Source of the DNA: Enterocloster hominis (ex Liu et al. 2021)
Lineage (GTDB): Bacteria; Bacillota; Clostridia; Lachnospirales; Lachnospiraceae
NCBI GenBank assembly: GCA_014385265.1
Contig: JACRTJ010000011.1
Span: 48,772-112,771, forward strand
Reading direction: 5' to 3'
DNA length: 64,000 nucleotides
The notes below the pieces were generated by a model. The model was given only the letters and a program-made list of their open reading frames with translations. It ran no database searches and had not been told where the DNA came from. The stretch's first letter is position 1; each line of letters opens with the position of its first letter. Below, in pieces: positions 1-8,340 of the stretch. Position numbers and translations under genes: made by a program.

Positions 1-1
1 T

Positions 2-403
2 GATGTGGATGCCGCAGGCTTTGGGTATCAGCCGGGAGAGATCCCGCAGATGGGGATCAAGGAGTTTCCGGCAGATGCCCATTTAAGGGAGGTGGCCGTC
101 AGGTGCTGCCAGAGGGCCAATCCCGATATCCAGACCTTCTGCGGCCGCGTGGCCAGCGGCGATCAGTTTATCAACAGCCGTGAAAAAAAGAACTGGATCC
201 GGGATACCTTTGACGCCTACTGTACGGAGATGGAGGGAGCGGCGATCGCCCAGGCGGCATATCTGAATCAGATCCCTTATCTGATCGTCCGTGCCATTTC
301 CGATAAGGCGGATGACAGCGCGAATGTGGATTACAGTGAGTTTGAGGCAAAGGCCGTGGAGCATTCGGTCCGCCTTATGGCAGCAATGCTGGAAGAACTT
401 TAA
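2..403 (+). CDS. mtnN: 5'-methylthioadenosine/S-adenosylhomocysteine nucleosidase, 3' part
   Basis: This is the C-terminal part of a gene that enters from the left edge; the first codons are missing. The enzyme cleaves adenine from methylthioadenosine and S-adenosylhomocysteine in the cytosol, feeding methionine salvage and activated-methyl recycling. About 57% of a typical 230-residue MTA/SAH nucleosidase is present. Visible family marks are the MEGAA ribose-binding stretch about residues 76-80 of the fragment and RAISDKAD about 97-103, whose Asp is the family's catalytic acid. The gene ends just before a strong hairpin, so it is the last cistron of its unit. The assignment is firm although the N-terminus cannot be seen. 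Confidence 0.93.
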   Translation, partial: DVDAAGFGYQPGEIPQMGIKEFPADAHLREVAVRCCQRANPDIQTFCGRVASGDQFINSREKKNWIRDTFDAYCTEMEGAAIAQAAYLNQIPYLIVRAISDKADDSANVDYSEFEAKAVEHSVRLMAAMLEEL

Positions 404-409
404 AATACA

Positions 410-441
410 GGGCTTAAGAGGCTTCTCAACCTCTTAAGCCC
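410..441 (+). terminator. Terminator after mtnN
   Basis: GGGCTTAAGAGG and CCTCTTAAGCCC form a perfect 12-bp stem around an 8-nt loop, starting seven bases after the mtnN stop. The T-rich tail is weak (GAATTTT). Confidence 0.75.
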
Positions 442-561
442 CGAATTTTCCCGGAATTTGACGAACGATTTTCGGCTTCTCAATCTTCTCAAAAAGTTTC
501 TAAGTGGTTATAATGGGAACCATCATCTGGAAACATCTGGACGAAGAAAGGGGAGCTTTTT

Positions 562-1611
562 ATGTTACAATTTTTACAGACTGGGAAAGTGCTTTATGTT
601 CTGGCAGCCGTATGTGCGCTGGGAATCATAAGCAAGCTTGTGACAGGGAACCTCTACAAAAGATTAATAAAAGAAACCGGAAACATGGCGCTGACGAAGA
701 ACCGGAATCTGAGGGCGCTGAAGCAGAAGACGGAAAATATGTTCCTTCTGAGCCATGGACTCCGCAATCCGGCTGCGTACATAGAAAAACAGGTCTACGG
801 ATTCCGTTTTATGAAGATCTCTCTGGATGACTGGGACAATTTTTCCGTGCAGACCATGATCCTGTGCTTTCTGATCGGCGGCGTGGCTGCGTTCGGGTCC
901 TACTGGTACAGGTGCGATTCCTATTATATCGTGCTTTATGGGACCATGGGGATCCTGTCGGGGCTGTTCATGGTGCTGGTGGACAACGGGGTCAACATTG
1001 GCGTAAAACGCCAGCAGCTGATGGACTGTCTGGTGGATTATGTGGAAAACTCTCCGCATTTTTATAAAAATGTGGATAAGGCAGCAGAGGGAGAACGGGC
1101 AGACAGGAAAAACCGGATCGTCCCGGCAGCGGGTCCCGGCTTCAGGGACCTGGGAAGAAGGGGATTAAAGGCTGTGGAGGAAACCGCAGCCAGCAATGAG
1201 ACCGGCCCGAAGGAAGAAAAGGAAGAGCTGCGTGACAGGACCTGCCATTCCCGTACAGAAAAACCAGCGGGAGCGCCTGGGGGAAAAAATGGAGCCGCCC
1301 AGGGAGAGAGGACTGGAGCCCGGTTTTCTGTTTTATCCAGGAAAAAGGGGGAGGACCGGAAGGAAGAAGGATCCGGGGAGAGCAGCCCCAGGGAGGAACG
1401 GGACAAGGACCGGAATGGGGACGAGCTGGCGCGCAGCATTGAATATCTGAGGGAGAGCCTGGATCAGATCGCTGCTGGACGAGAAGGCGGAAAGCGGGAG
1501 GAGCCATCCTCCAGGCAGACAGAAAAGGAGGGGCTTCAGAGAGCCAAAAAGGAGCTGAAGCCGGAGGATCTGAAGCTGCTGGGAGATATTTTGCAGGAGT
1601 ATCTTACATAA
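562..1611 (+). CDS. Membrane protein of unknown function with charged C-terminal tail
   Basis: I do not recognise a named family. The protein has three likely membrane segments: residues 9-27, 96-115 and 120-140. Between the first and second lies a basic 65-residue stretch. From about residue 160 to 340 the chain is rich in Lys, Arg, Glu and Gly with little hydrophobic content, so it is probably a disordered cytoplasmic tail, ending in a short helix-prone segment (PEDLKLLGDILQEYL). The start is an ATG 8 bases after GGGGAG. It stands alone between the mtnN terminator and the pgi promoter. The first half resembles the N-terminal membrane part of type II/IV secretion F-like proteins only in layout, not in motifs, so no function is proposed. 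Confidence 0.7.
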   Translation: MLQFLQTGKVLYVLAAVCALGIISKLVTGNLYKRLIKETGNMALTKNRNLRALKQKTENMFLLSHGLRNPAAYIEKQVYGFRFMKISLDDWDNFSVQTMILCFLIGGVAAFGSYWYRCDSYYIVLYGTMGILSGLFMVLVDNGVNIGVKRQQLMDCLVDYVENSPHFYKNVDKAAEGERADRKNRIVPAAGPGFRDLGRRGLKAVEETAASNETGPKEEKEELRDRTCHSRTEKPAGAPGGKNGAAQGERTGARFSVLSRKKGEDRKEEGSGESSPREERDKDRNGDELARSIEYLRESLDQIAAGREGGKREEPSSRQTEKEGLQRAKKELKPEDLKLLGDILQEYLT

Positions 1612-1792
1612 GAGGCGTACATGGCGGAGAGATCCGGCGGGAAGTCCGTAGGAATCCTGCCGGGCCTTAGACCCTGCGGTGTGCCTTCAGGCGCTTAACA
1701 GCCCCCAGGCTTTATGAGGCTCTATGACATCCTCCGGGCAGATTTTTCCTGGAGGAACATGGGAAAATCCGCCAGAAAATCCGGCGGCAGGA

Positions 1793-1821
1793 TTGTCAAG
1801 GCTTTAACTCAATGGTATAAT
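1793..1821 (+). promoter_or_regulatory. Sigma-A promoter of pgi
   Basis: TTGTCA (1793-1798) and TATAAT (1816-1821) are separated by exactly 17 bases and lie 50 bases before the chosen pgi start. The preceding 1612-1792 stretch holds no gene; it contains loose GC-rich inverted repeats only. Confidence 0.8.
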
Positions 1822-1871
1822 TAAAATATATGTATGAAATTTATCTCACGCAAGAAAAGGAGAATGAGGCT

Positions 1872-3221
1872 ATGAGCAGAGAACTGGTATTTGATTATTC
1901 CAAAACAGCCGGTTTTATCCGTGAAGAAGAGATTGTAAATATGAAGAAAGCCGTTCTTGGGGCGAAAGAGGTTCTTACGGAAAAGACCGGAGCCGGAAAT
2001 GATTTCCTTGGATGGATTGATCTGCCGGTGGATTATGATAAGGACGAATTTGACAGGATCAAAAAGGCGGCAGAAAAGATCAAGGGCGATTCCGATGTGC
2101 TGCTGGTGATCGGCATTGGAGGCTCTTACCTGGGCGCCCGGGCGGCGATTGAATTTTTATCCCACAGCTTTTATAATGTGCTGCCCAAGGGAGAAAGAAA
2201 GACTCCGGAGATCTATTTTGTGGGAAACAGCATCAGTAGCAAATATATCAAGGACCTTCAGGATGTTTTGGAAGGAAAAGATTTCTCCATCAATATCATC
2301 TCCAAATCCGGTACGACAACGGAACCGGCCATTGCCTTCCGCGTGTTCAAGGATATGCTGATCAAAAAGTACGGCAGGGAAGAGGCCAATAAGAGGATCT
2401 ATGCAACAACAGACAAGGCGAAGGGAGCCTTAAAGAACCTGGCCACTGAAGAGGGCTATGAATCCTTCGTAGTACCGGACGATGTGGGAGGCCGTTTCTC
2501 CGTTCTCACGGCAGTGGGACTCCTGCCCATCGCAGTCAGCGGCGCAGACATCGACCAGTTAATGGAAGGCGCGGCAGCGGCCAGAAAGACGGCTCTGGAA
2601 GCTGAATATGAAAAGAACCCGGCCCTTCTTTACGCCGCAGTCCGCAATATCCTCTTAAGAAAAGGGAAGCAGGTGGAGATCGTGGCCAACTATGAGCCCA
2701 GCCTGCATTACGTTTCTGAATGGTGGAAGCAGCTTTACGGCGAGAGCGAGGGCAAGGACCAGCGCGGTATCTTCCCGGCCGCCGTGGATCTGACCACAGA
2801 CCTCCATTCCATGGGCCAGTTTATCCAGGACGGAGCCCGTATCATGTTTGAGACAGTATTAAGCGTAGAGGAATCTCCGGCGGAGATCGTGCTCCAGAAG
2901 GAGGACGTGGATACAGACGGAATGAATTATCTGGCGGGCCAGACTGTGGATTTCGTCAATAAGAGCGCCATGAATGGCACCATCCTGGCCCATACCGACG
3001 GAAACGTTCCAAACCTTATGGTAAAGATCCCGTCCCAGGATGCATACAGCCTTGGCCAGCTTTTCTACTTCTTTGAATTTGCCTGCGGCGTCAGCGGATA
3101 TCTTCTGGGTGTGAACCCGTTCAACCAGCCGGGTGTGGAGAGCTACAAGAAAAATATGTTTGCTCTTCTTGGAAAGCCTGGCTATGAGGAAGCCAGGGAA
3201 GCTCTTTTAAAGAGACTGTAA
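1872..3221 (+). CDS. pgi: Glucose-6-phosphate isomerase
   Basis: Interconverts glucose 6-phosphate and fructose 6-phosphate in cytosolic glycolysis and gluconeogenesis. Family signatures are present: the sugar-phosphate loop [13 protein letters not shown] about residue 75, [10 protein letters not shown] about 140, the PGI signature [14 protein letters not shown] about 200, [10 protein letters not shown] about 290 and the C-terminal [17 protein letters not shown] with the catalytic Lys. With the ATG at 1872 the protein has 449 residues, as in Bacillus and Clostridia. An in-frame ATG at 1830 would add 14 residues, but AGGAG sits 9 bases before 1872 and the shorter form fits the family, so 1872 is preferred. 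It has its own promoter and a strong terminator and is monocistronic. Confidence 0.97.
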   Translation: MSRELVFDYSKTAGFIREEEIVNMKKAVLGAKEVLTEKTGAGNDFLGWIDLPVDYDKDEFDRIKKAAEKIKGDSDVLLVIGIGGSYLGARAAIEFLSHSFYNVLPKGERKTPEIYFVGNSISSKYIKDLQDVLEGKDFSINIISKSGTTTEPAIAFRVFKDMLIKKYGREEANKRIYATTDKAKGALKNLATEEGYESFVVPDDVGGRFSVLTAVGLLPIAVSGADIDQLMEGAAAARKTALEAEYEKNPALLYAAVRNILLRKGKQVEIVANYEPSLHYVSEWWKQLYGESEGKDQRGIFPAAVDLTTDLHSMGQFIQDGARIMFETVLSVEESPAEIVLQKEDVDTDGMNYLAGQTVDFVNKSAMNGTILAHTDGNVPNLMVKIPSQDAYSLGQLFYFFEFACGVSGYLLGVNPFNQPGVESYKKNMFALLGKPGYEEAREALLKRL

Positions 3222-3239
3222 GTAGGAGCATGAACGCAT

Positions 3240-3297
3240 AAAAAAATACTGGCGTCAGCCTGGGGGAAATCTCCTGCAGCTGCCGCCAGTATTTTTT
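3240..3297. terminator. Bidirectional terminator between pgi and the convergent small gene
   Basis: AAAAAATACTGGCG is matched by CGCCAGTATTTTTT 30 bases later, giving T-runs on both strands. It serves pgi on the plus strand and the gene at 3400-3666 on the minus strand. Confidence 0.85.
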
Positions 3298-3399
3298 CAT
3301 TTGTCCCACCGCAGGTGAAGAAGCCCGCAAATGAGCCTCTTTTTCACCAGGTCCCGGGAAAACTGCCAGTCCCAGGCTTTCCGGGAAGCTGCTTCCCGG

Positions 3400-3666
3400 C
3401 TACTCTTCGATCACATGGATCTCCAGGTAATCAAAATCGATCTCCTCGATGAAGCTGTCCCTTGTGAACCTGGTCTTATCGTGGAGCTTAAAGTCTTTTA
3501 TATTGGAATCCAGCCAGATGGGCTGGCCCAGGTCAAATTCGCGGCAGATCTCATCCAAAGCCTGAAAGACCATGGCAGTGCGGGACATGGAGTAGTCCCC
3601 GTTGGCGGCCACGGTATCCCGGAGCAGATGATTGTCCTTCCAGAGCTTTCCCCACATACGGAACAT
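3400..3666 (-). CDS. Conserved small protein of unknown function
   Basis: An 88-residue acidic cytosolic protein with no signal peptide or membrane segment. It starts with an ATG placed seven bases after AGGAG, a good ribosome site, and reads toward the bidirectional terminator, which supports a real gene over the overlapping plus-strand frame. The sequence has conserved-looking Trp, Asp and Glu clusters (FRMWGKLWKDNHL near the start; SFIEEIDFDYLEIHVIEE at the end). The size and composition match small uncharacterised proteins common in Lachnospiraceae, but I cannot name a domain. Confidence 0.65.
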   Translation of the reverse strand: MFRMWGKLWKDNHLLRDTVAANGDYSMSRTAMVFQALDEICREFDLGQPIWLDSNIKDFKLHDKTRFTRDSFIEEIDFDYLEIHVIEE

Positions 3667-3877
3667 AAAAGGTCTCCTTTCTACGTCGGGCAGGAATAAG
3701 AGCCCATGTCAATGGTGATACAGGCAATTATAACAAGGGATCCGGTGATTTTAAAGTGTTTTTTGATGATATTACCTTGTACGAACCGAAAAGATGTAGT
3801 AATCTATATGTATGCAGGTTCCTGCGGTTCAATAAGGACGCACGGAAACAAAAACAAACGATCCAGGAGGACAAAAG

Positions 3878-4984
3878 ATGGCATTGCCGATCACGGATTA
3901 CACTGCCTTTTTTGCCGGTGCAAAGCAGGCTGTACAGGAACTGGAACAATTAAGAGAAAGGGAACTCTGCCTGGAGGAAAGCGAGAAGACGCTGGAGGAC
4001 CAGCTGAGGACCAGGGAAAAGGCTGTGGCGGATACCATTGCCAGAACAGTGAAGGCCCGCGGCGAGGAGATCGCCCGGAGCTATGACGCGGAGATTGGAA
4101 AAACGGAGGATCAGCTGAAAAAGGTTAAGGCAAAGCGGGAAAAGGCGAGGAACCAGGGCGTAAAGGGCCGGATCGCCGAAGATACCCAGAGCCTGTCAAA
4201 GGAAAACGAAGAGCTGAAGGGGCGGATCCGGACCTTGTTCCGGGCCAATCATGTACCGGGGTACTGTGCCGGAGGTTTATACTATTCCCTTTATTTTACC
4301 AGGGGCCTGAAGGAAATGGGGATCCTGCTCCTGGCGCTGCTGATATTTTTCCTGGCGGTTCCCTGCGGCATTTATTTTGCGGTCCCAGAACGGAAGACCT
4401 GGTATCTGATCCTGATCTATCTGGCAGATATCCTGATCTTCGGCGGAGTTTATGTGAAGATAGGAAATTCCACCAAGATGAAGCATATGGATGCCCTCCG
4501 GGAGGGACGCAGCATAAGGAACCGGATCCAGGCCAATAAAAAGCAGATGAAAGCCATTGCAAGGACCATCCGCAGAGATAAAAACGATGCGGTCTACAAC
4601 CTGGAAAAGTTCGACGACGAGATCGCCCAGCTGGACCAGGACCTGCTCCAGACCAATAAAAAGAAAAAGGAGGCCCTGGCAGCCTTTGACACAGTCACAA
4701 AGACGATCCTTTCGGATGAGATCATGGAAAGCAACAAACCGGAGATCGACCGCCTTCAGGGAGAGCTGGCAAAGGCCGTGGAGGAGCTTAAGGCCGTGAG
4801 AACGGAGCTGAAGGAAAAAACATTGTATACAGCGGAGAATTTTGAAGCCTATACAGGAAAAGAATTTATGACCATGGAGCGGCTGGAGGCCCTGGAGGGC
4901 TTTATCCGCGCCGGAGAGGCGAGAAATATCAGCGAGGCAGTCACTGTGTTCAAAAGCCGGGACCGCCAGGGGACACCGCAGTAA
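3878..4984 (+). CDS. Coiled-coil membrane protein of unknown function
   Basis: The 368-residue protein has a long heptad-like N-terminal coil (about 15-120), two adjacent membrane segments (about 146-166 and 173-193) joined by a short loop, and a second long charged coil (about 200-330). Both coils probably lie on the same side of the membrane as a helical hairpin. There is no signal peptide or enzymatic motif. The start ATG is preceded by AGGAGG with an 8-base gap. The gene stops 45 bases before a secreted peptidase-like gene and may share its transcript. The layout suggests a membrane-anchored scaffold or sensor; this is inference only. Confidence 0.7.
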   Translation: MALPITDYTAFFAGAKQAVQELEQLRERELCLEESEKTLEDQLRTREKAVADTIARTVKARGEEIARSYDAEIGKTEDQLKKVKAKREKARNQGVKGRIAEDTQSLSKENEELKGRIRTLFRANHVPGYCAGGLYYSLYFTRGLKEMGILLLALLIFFLAVPCGIYFAVPERKTWYLILIYLADILIFGGVYVKIGNSTKMKHMDALREGRSIRNRIQANKKQMKAIARTIRRDKNDAVYNLEKFDDEIAQLDQDLLQTNKKKKEALAAFDTVTKTILSDEIMESNKPEIDRLQGELAKAVEELKAVRTELKEKTLYTAENFEAYTGKEFMTMERLEALEGFIRAGEARNISEAVTVFKSRDRQGTPQ

Positions 4985-5029
4985 AAGTGAGGATGAAAAT
5001 ACAAAGGTAAAAGCTACGGAGGCAGAAGG

Positions 5030-6028
5030 ATGAAAGTGGATACGGTACGGATGATGACAATGACGGCTCTCATGGCGGCGGCCATGAGCACAACGGCGTT
5101 TGCCGGAAGCTGGAGGACCGACGGGGGCGGCAGATGGTATCAGAACGATGATGGAAGCTGTACGAAGAACGGATGGCAGTGGATCGACAGCGACAATGAC
5201 GGATATTCGGAATGCTTCTATTTTGATTCCAACGGGTATGTGCTGACCAATACCAGAACGCCCGACGGGAGCCAGGTAAACGGCATTGGCGCATGGGTAA
5301 AGGACGGCCATGTCCAGAGCCAGGCCGGTGGAAGCGGATCCTCTGGCGGAAACAGCGGCTCCTCGTGGGACAGTTCCTTCTGGGGAGATTCTTCCGGAAC
5401 AGGAGGAAGCTCCTATGACGACTGGGGCTGGCTTTTTGACTATGAATATGATCCTTACTGGTATGAGAACGATCCGGAGCTGTCAGAGGGAGAGAAAGCC
5501 GGATATCATTACTCAGCTGTGCACCAGGATTACAGTCTCAGAACAGAGGAGCGTTGGAACCAGGTAAACGCACAGTATGACCGGATCGCGGCAAATCCCA
5601 CGCCGGAGGCAGCCCAGGCAGAAATGGTATGGGTGGAGATCCCGGTATGGAGGCTGAAAAACGGCCAGAAGACGGCTGGCACAGATAAGGTTCAGGTCCT
5701 CAGCAGCATCGCGGACGAGGTGAAGGCCATTTTTACAGAGATCTACAATGGACCGGAGCAGTTCCCCATCCAGAGCATCGGCGCTTACAGCTGGCGCGGC
5801 AACGGGCTGGGCAGCTATCACAGCGCGGGAATGGCCATCGACATCAATCCGGACCAGAATCCCCAGGTGCGGATGGACGGCACGGTCCTGGTGGGAAATA
5901 AATGGGAGCCTGGCGTAAACCCGTATTCCATCGGCCGTGACAGCGATGTGGTAAAGGCATTTGGAAAATATGGATGGACATGGGGAGCTATGTTTTCCAC
6001 CAAGGATTATATGCACTTTGAGTGGTAA
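5030..6028 (+). CDS. Secreted VanY-like D,D-carboxypeptidase with wall-binding repeats
   Basis: Likely acts outside the membrane on peptidoglycan stem peptides. Residues 1-26 form a signal peptide ending TTAFAG. Residues 27-92 hold Trp/Tyr/Gly-rich units (WYQNDDGSCTKNGWQWID, then FDSNGYVL) resembling choline-binding-type cell-wall repeats. A Gly/Ser linker covers about 96-135. The C-terminal domain (about 150-332) matches the M15 VanY family: His264 and Asp271 in SYHSAGMAID and His329 in MHFEW are the expected zinc ligands. The protein ends right after the last ligand, as in this family. It could be a D,D- or L,D-carboxypeptidase. The start is an ATG 8 bases after GGAGG. Confidence 0.82.
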   Translation: MKVDTVRMMTMTALMAAAMSTTAFAGSWRTDGGGRWYQNDDGSCTKNGWQWIDSDNDGYSECFYFDSNGYVLTNTRTPDGSQVNGIGAWVKDGHVQSQAGGSGSSGGNSGSSWDSSFWGDSSGTGGSSYDDWGWLFDYEYDPYWYENDPELSEGEKAGYHYSAVHQDYSLRTEERWNQVNAQYDRIAANPTPEAAQAEMVWVEIPVWRLKNGQKTAGTDKVQVLSSIADEVKAIFTEIYNGPEQFPIQSIGAYSWRGNGLGSYHSAGMAIDINPDQNPQVRMDGTVLVGNKWEPGVNPYSIGRDSDVVKAFGKYGWTWGAMFSTKDYMHFEW

Positions 6029-6044
6029 GAGCGAAAACTTCCGG

Positions 6045-6080
6045 CGGGAGGCAGATAAATTTCTGCCTCCGCTTTTTTAT
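6045..6080 (+). terminator. Terminator after the VanY-like gene
   Basis: GCGGGAGGCAGA pairs with TCTGCCTCCGC around a short AT loop, followed by TTTTTTAT. Confidence 0.85.
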
Positions 6081-6145
6081 TGTATATTCCTCCCCATGTC
6101 CGCCTATAATAGCGTATAAGACCAGGAAGGAAAAGGAAGAAGAGC

Positions 6146-6748
6146 ATGAGATTTCGCAGGCATGAGATTTATTACTATAATACAAAGGCCGGGTTTGAGA
6201 CGGAAAAGTTTGCGGGCCGTCTTCTGATGATGATCCTGGAGGGAATGCAGGAAAAAAGGAAAACAGAGATCCTGTTTCTGTGCATCGGGACGGACCGGTC
6301 CACCGGCGACAGCCTGGGACCTCTGATCGGATATAAATTGAAGGAAAATGGCATGAGAAACGCCAGGGTCCTGGGAACGCTGGAGGAGCCGATCCATGCC
6401 ATGAACCTGGAGCCGTGTATGGAGCAGCTGCGTGAAAAATGCCCCGACGCCCTGGTGGTGGCTGTGGACGCGTCGGTGGGCAGCGCGGATCATGTGGGCT
6501 ATGTGACCCTGGGACGGGGGCCCCTAAAGCCCGGGCTGGGCGTCAGTAAGGACCTGGATGCGGTAGGGGATCTTTTCATCACCGGTATCGTAGGCTCTGT
6601 GAGGAACGGGGACCCGCTGATGCTCCAGAGCGTCCGGCTGTCTGTGGTCATGCGTCTGGCAGACTGCATCAGCCGCAGCATCTGCCTGGGCATGAATCTT
6701 CTGGGAAAACGTGTCGAAAACTTTTTCGGACAGCCGGCCCCGTTTTGA
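6146..6748 (+). CDS. yyaC: Spore protease-like protein YyaC
   Basis: Member of the YyaC family, a stand-alone relative of the germination protease fold found in endospore formers; in Bacillus it is sporulation-associated, with no proven substrate. The 200-residue chain carries the family stretch LCIGTDRSTGDSLGP (residues 45-59), then LGTLEEPIHAMNL and VVAVDASVGS. It has no signal peptide or membrane segment, so it is cytosolic, presumably in the forespore. The start ATG follows GGAAGAAGAGC. The presence of this gene is the clearest evidence in the window that the host makes endospores. It lies after a terminator and before an independent gene. Confidence 0.88.
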   Translation: MRFRRHEIYYYNTKAGFETEKFAGRLLMMILEGMQEKRKTEILFLCIGTDRSTGDSLGPLIGYKLKENGMRNARVLGTLEEPIHAMNLEPCMEQLREKCPDALVVAVDASVGSADHVGYVTLGRGPLKPGLGVSKDLDAVGDLFITGIVGSVRNGDPLMLQSVRLSVVMRLADCISRSICLGMNLLGKRVENFFGQPAPF

Positions 6749-6851
6749 CAGGTTTTGCAAAAGGCCCATGGTATACTTCCACCTGAATCATAAGGGGAAG
6801 ACCGGAGGACAGGCCCGGCCTTCCCGTGGAAGAATATAGCGAGGTGAGACC

Positions 6852-8246
6852 ATGGGAGACTTATACAATCCGTTTCCAAAACTGCCGAAAAATATCCGCC
6901 AGATCGGAGATCCGGACCAGGTGATCCGTTTTTATATGGAGGATTATGTCAATACATACTTAAAACGCCTGTACCCGTCTGGGAGCCAGACGCTGCGGGT
7001 GGGACTTTTGCTGGGAAGCGTGGAACAGTACGACGGGACTCCGTATGTGTTTGTGGACGGGGCCATGGAGATGGAGGATGTGGAGACCGACGGGGAAAAG
7101 ATCGTCTTTACAGAAAGCGGATGGAAAAAGGCGTACCAGGCCATGGAGGAAGCGTTTCCCAAGCGCACGATCCAGGGGTGGTTTCTCTGCGGAGGGCCCG
7201 GAAGCCAGTTAAGCCCGCTGAATTACTGGAAGCAACACTGCCAGTATTTTGCAGGAAAGAACCAGCTCATGTATCTGAACCATGGCCTGGAGGGCGAGGA
7301 GGTCATCTATGTGACCTCAGAGGACGGATTTTACCGTCTGAAGGGCCACTGTGTATATTATGAACGGAACCAGATGATGCAGGATTACATGATCACCAGA
7401 AAGGACGTCCGCCGGGTAGAGACAGGCTCCCATGAGAAGGTGATCCGGGATTTCCGCCAGCGGATGGTGGTAAAAAAGGAACAGGCGGATATGGAGAGCC
7501 ATAAGACCAGCGCCCTGGGAATGCTGTGCGGTGCCCTTTCGGTGGCCGTCCTGGCCGGAGGCGTGGTCATGGTCAATAATTATTCAAAAATGCGGGAAAT
7601 GGAAAGCGTCCTTACCTCGGTGCTTCCCGCCGGTATCACGGACTGGGACGAGTACCGGAAGGAAAAGGCCAAGGAGCCGGATTTTGTGATCGAGGAAATG
7701 ACCGGGAGCGTGTATCCCACAGAGGCTTTGCCGGGAGAGACCGGGGAGACCTATGAGGGCGAGACCATGGCAGAAACGCCTCCTGCCAAAGAAGGCTCCT
7801 CCGTAGAGGAGAGCGGGGCTCTGGCAGATTCCGATCTTGTTGAAGAGGCTGTGCAGGAAACGGCTTCTTCGGACTCCTCTGCCCCGGAATCGGCTCTGTC
7901 TTCTCCGGAAGCGCCCCAGAGGCTGACTGGAATGGACAAGGAGGCACATCCGTCCGGCAGTCCGGAGACAGCCCCGGCTTCAGAGACAGCTCCGTCCGCA
8001 GAAGCCCCCACAGAATCCGGCCAGGGAGACGCTTCCTCTGGGGACTGTCCTGCCATCGACTTTGAAGCTGCCAGGGCCAACGGATATGAGATCTACCAGG
8101 TGGGGGAGGGAGAGACGCTTTATGGGATCTGCTTCAAAGAATATGGCACCCTGAGCCGTCTTTCGGAGCTCTGCCGCCTCAACGGCCTGGAGGATGAGAA
8201 CCGGATCCTGGCGGGGCAGAAGCTGATCCTGCCGTCAAAGGAGTGA
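6852..8246 (+). CDS. Membrane protein with MPN/JAMM-like N-terminal domain and C-terminal LysM
   Basis: Three parts can be seen. Residues about 20-200 form a soluble domain with RVGLLLGS (about 48-55) and QGWFLCGGPGSQLSPLNYW (about 107-125), a spacing that resembles the MPN/JAMM fold, but the HxH zinc pair and the SxxD aspartate are absent. A single membrane helix spans about 219-242. A long Glu/Pro/Ser/Thr/Ala-rich linker covers about 275-405. A LysM domain closes the protein (about 411-461; QVGEGETLYGICFKEYGT ... ILAGQKLILP). This predicts a cytosolic N-terminus and a LysM touching peptidoglycan. It starts at ATG 6852 after GAGGTGAGACC. Homologues in Lachnospiraceae are usually labelled only as LysM proteins. 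Confidence 0.78.
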   Translation: MGDLYNPFPKLPKNIRQIGDPDQVIRFYMEDYVNTYLKRLYPSGSQTLRVGLLLGSVEQYDGTPYVFVDGAMEMEDVETDGEKIVFTESGWKKAYQAMEEAFPKRTIQGWFLCGGPGSQLSPLNYWKQHCQYFAGKNQLMYLNHGLEGEEVIYVTSEDGFYRLKGHCVYYERNQMMQDYMITRKDVRRVETGSHEKVIRDFRQRMVVKKEQADMESHKTSALGMLCGALSVAVLAGGVVMVNNYSKMREMESVLTSVLPAGITDWDEYRKEKAKEPDFVIEEMTGSVYPTEALPGETGETYEGETMAETPPAKEGSSVEESGALADSDLVEEAVQETASSDSSAPESALSSPEAPQRLTGMDKEAHPSGSPETAPASETAPSAEAPTESGQGDASSGDCPAIDFEAARANGYEIYQVGEGETLYGICFKEYGTLSRLSELCRLNGLEDENRILAGQKLILPSKE

Positions 8247-8340
8247 CTGGAGAAGGAATAATTTAAGAAAGAATTTAATGCGAATCTCCCCGAAATGGTG
8301 TATACTAAAAATATATGGGCATTTCCGGGAGATTTAATAT

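Noticed and set aside
504..830. Small reading frame overlapping the start of the membrane protein gene
   Set aside because: It is an out-of-frame shadow without a ribosome site; the membrane protein frame has one and has hydrophobic segments.
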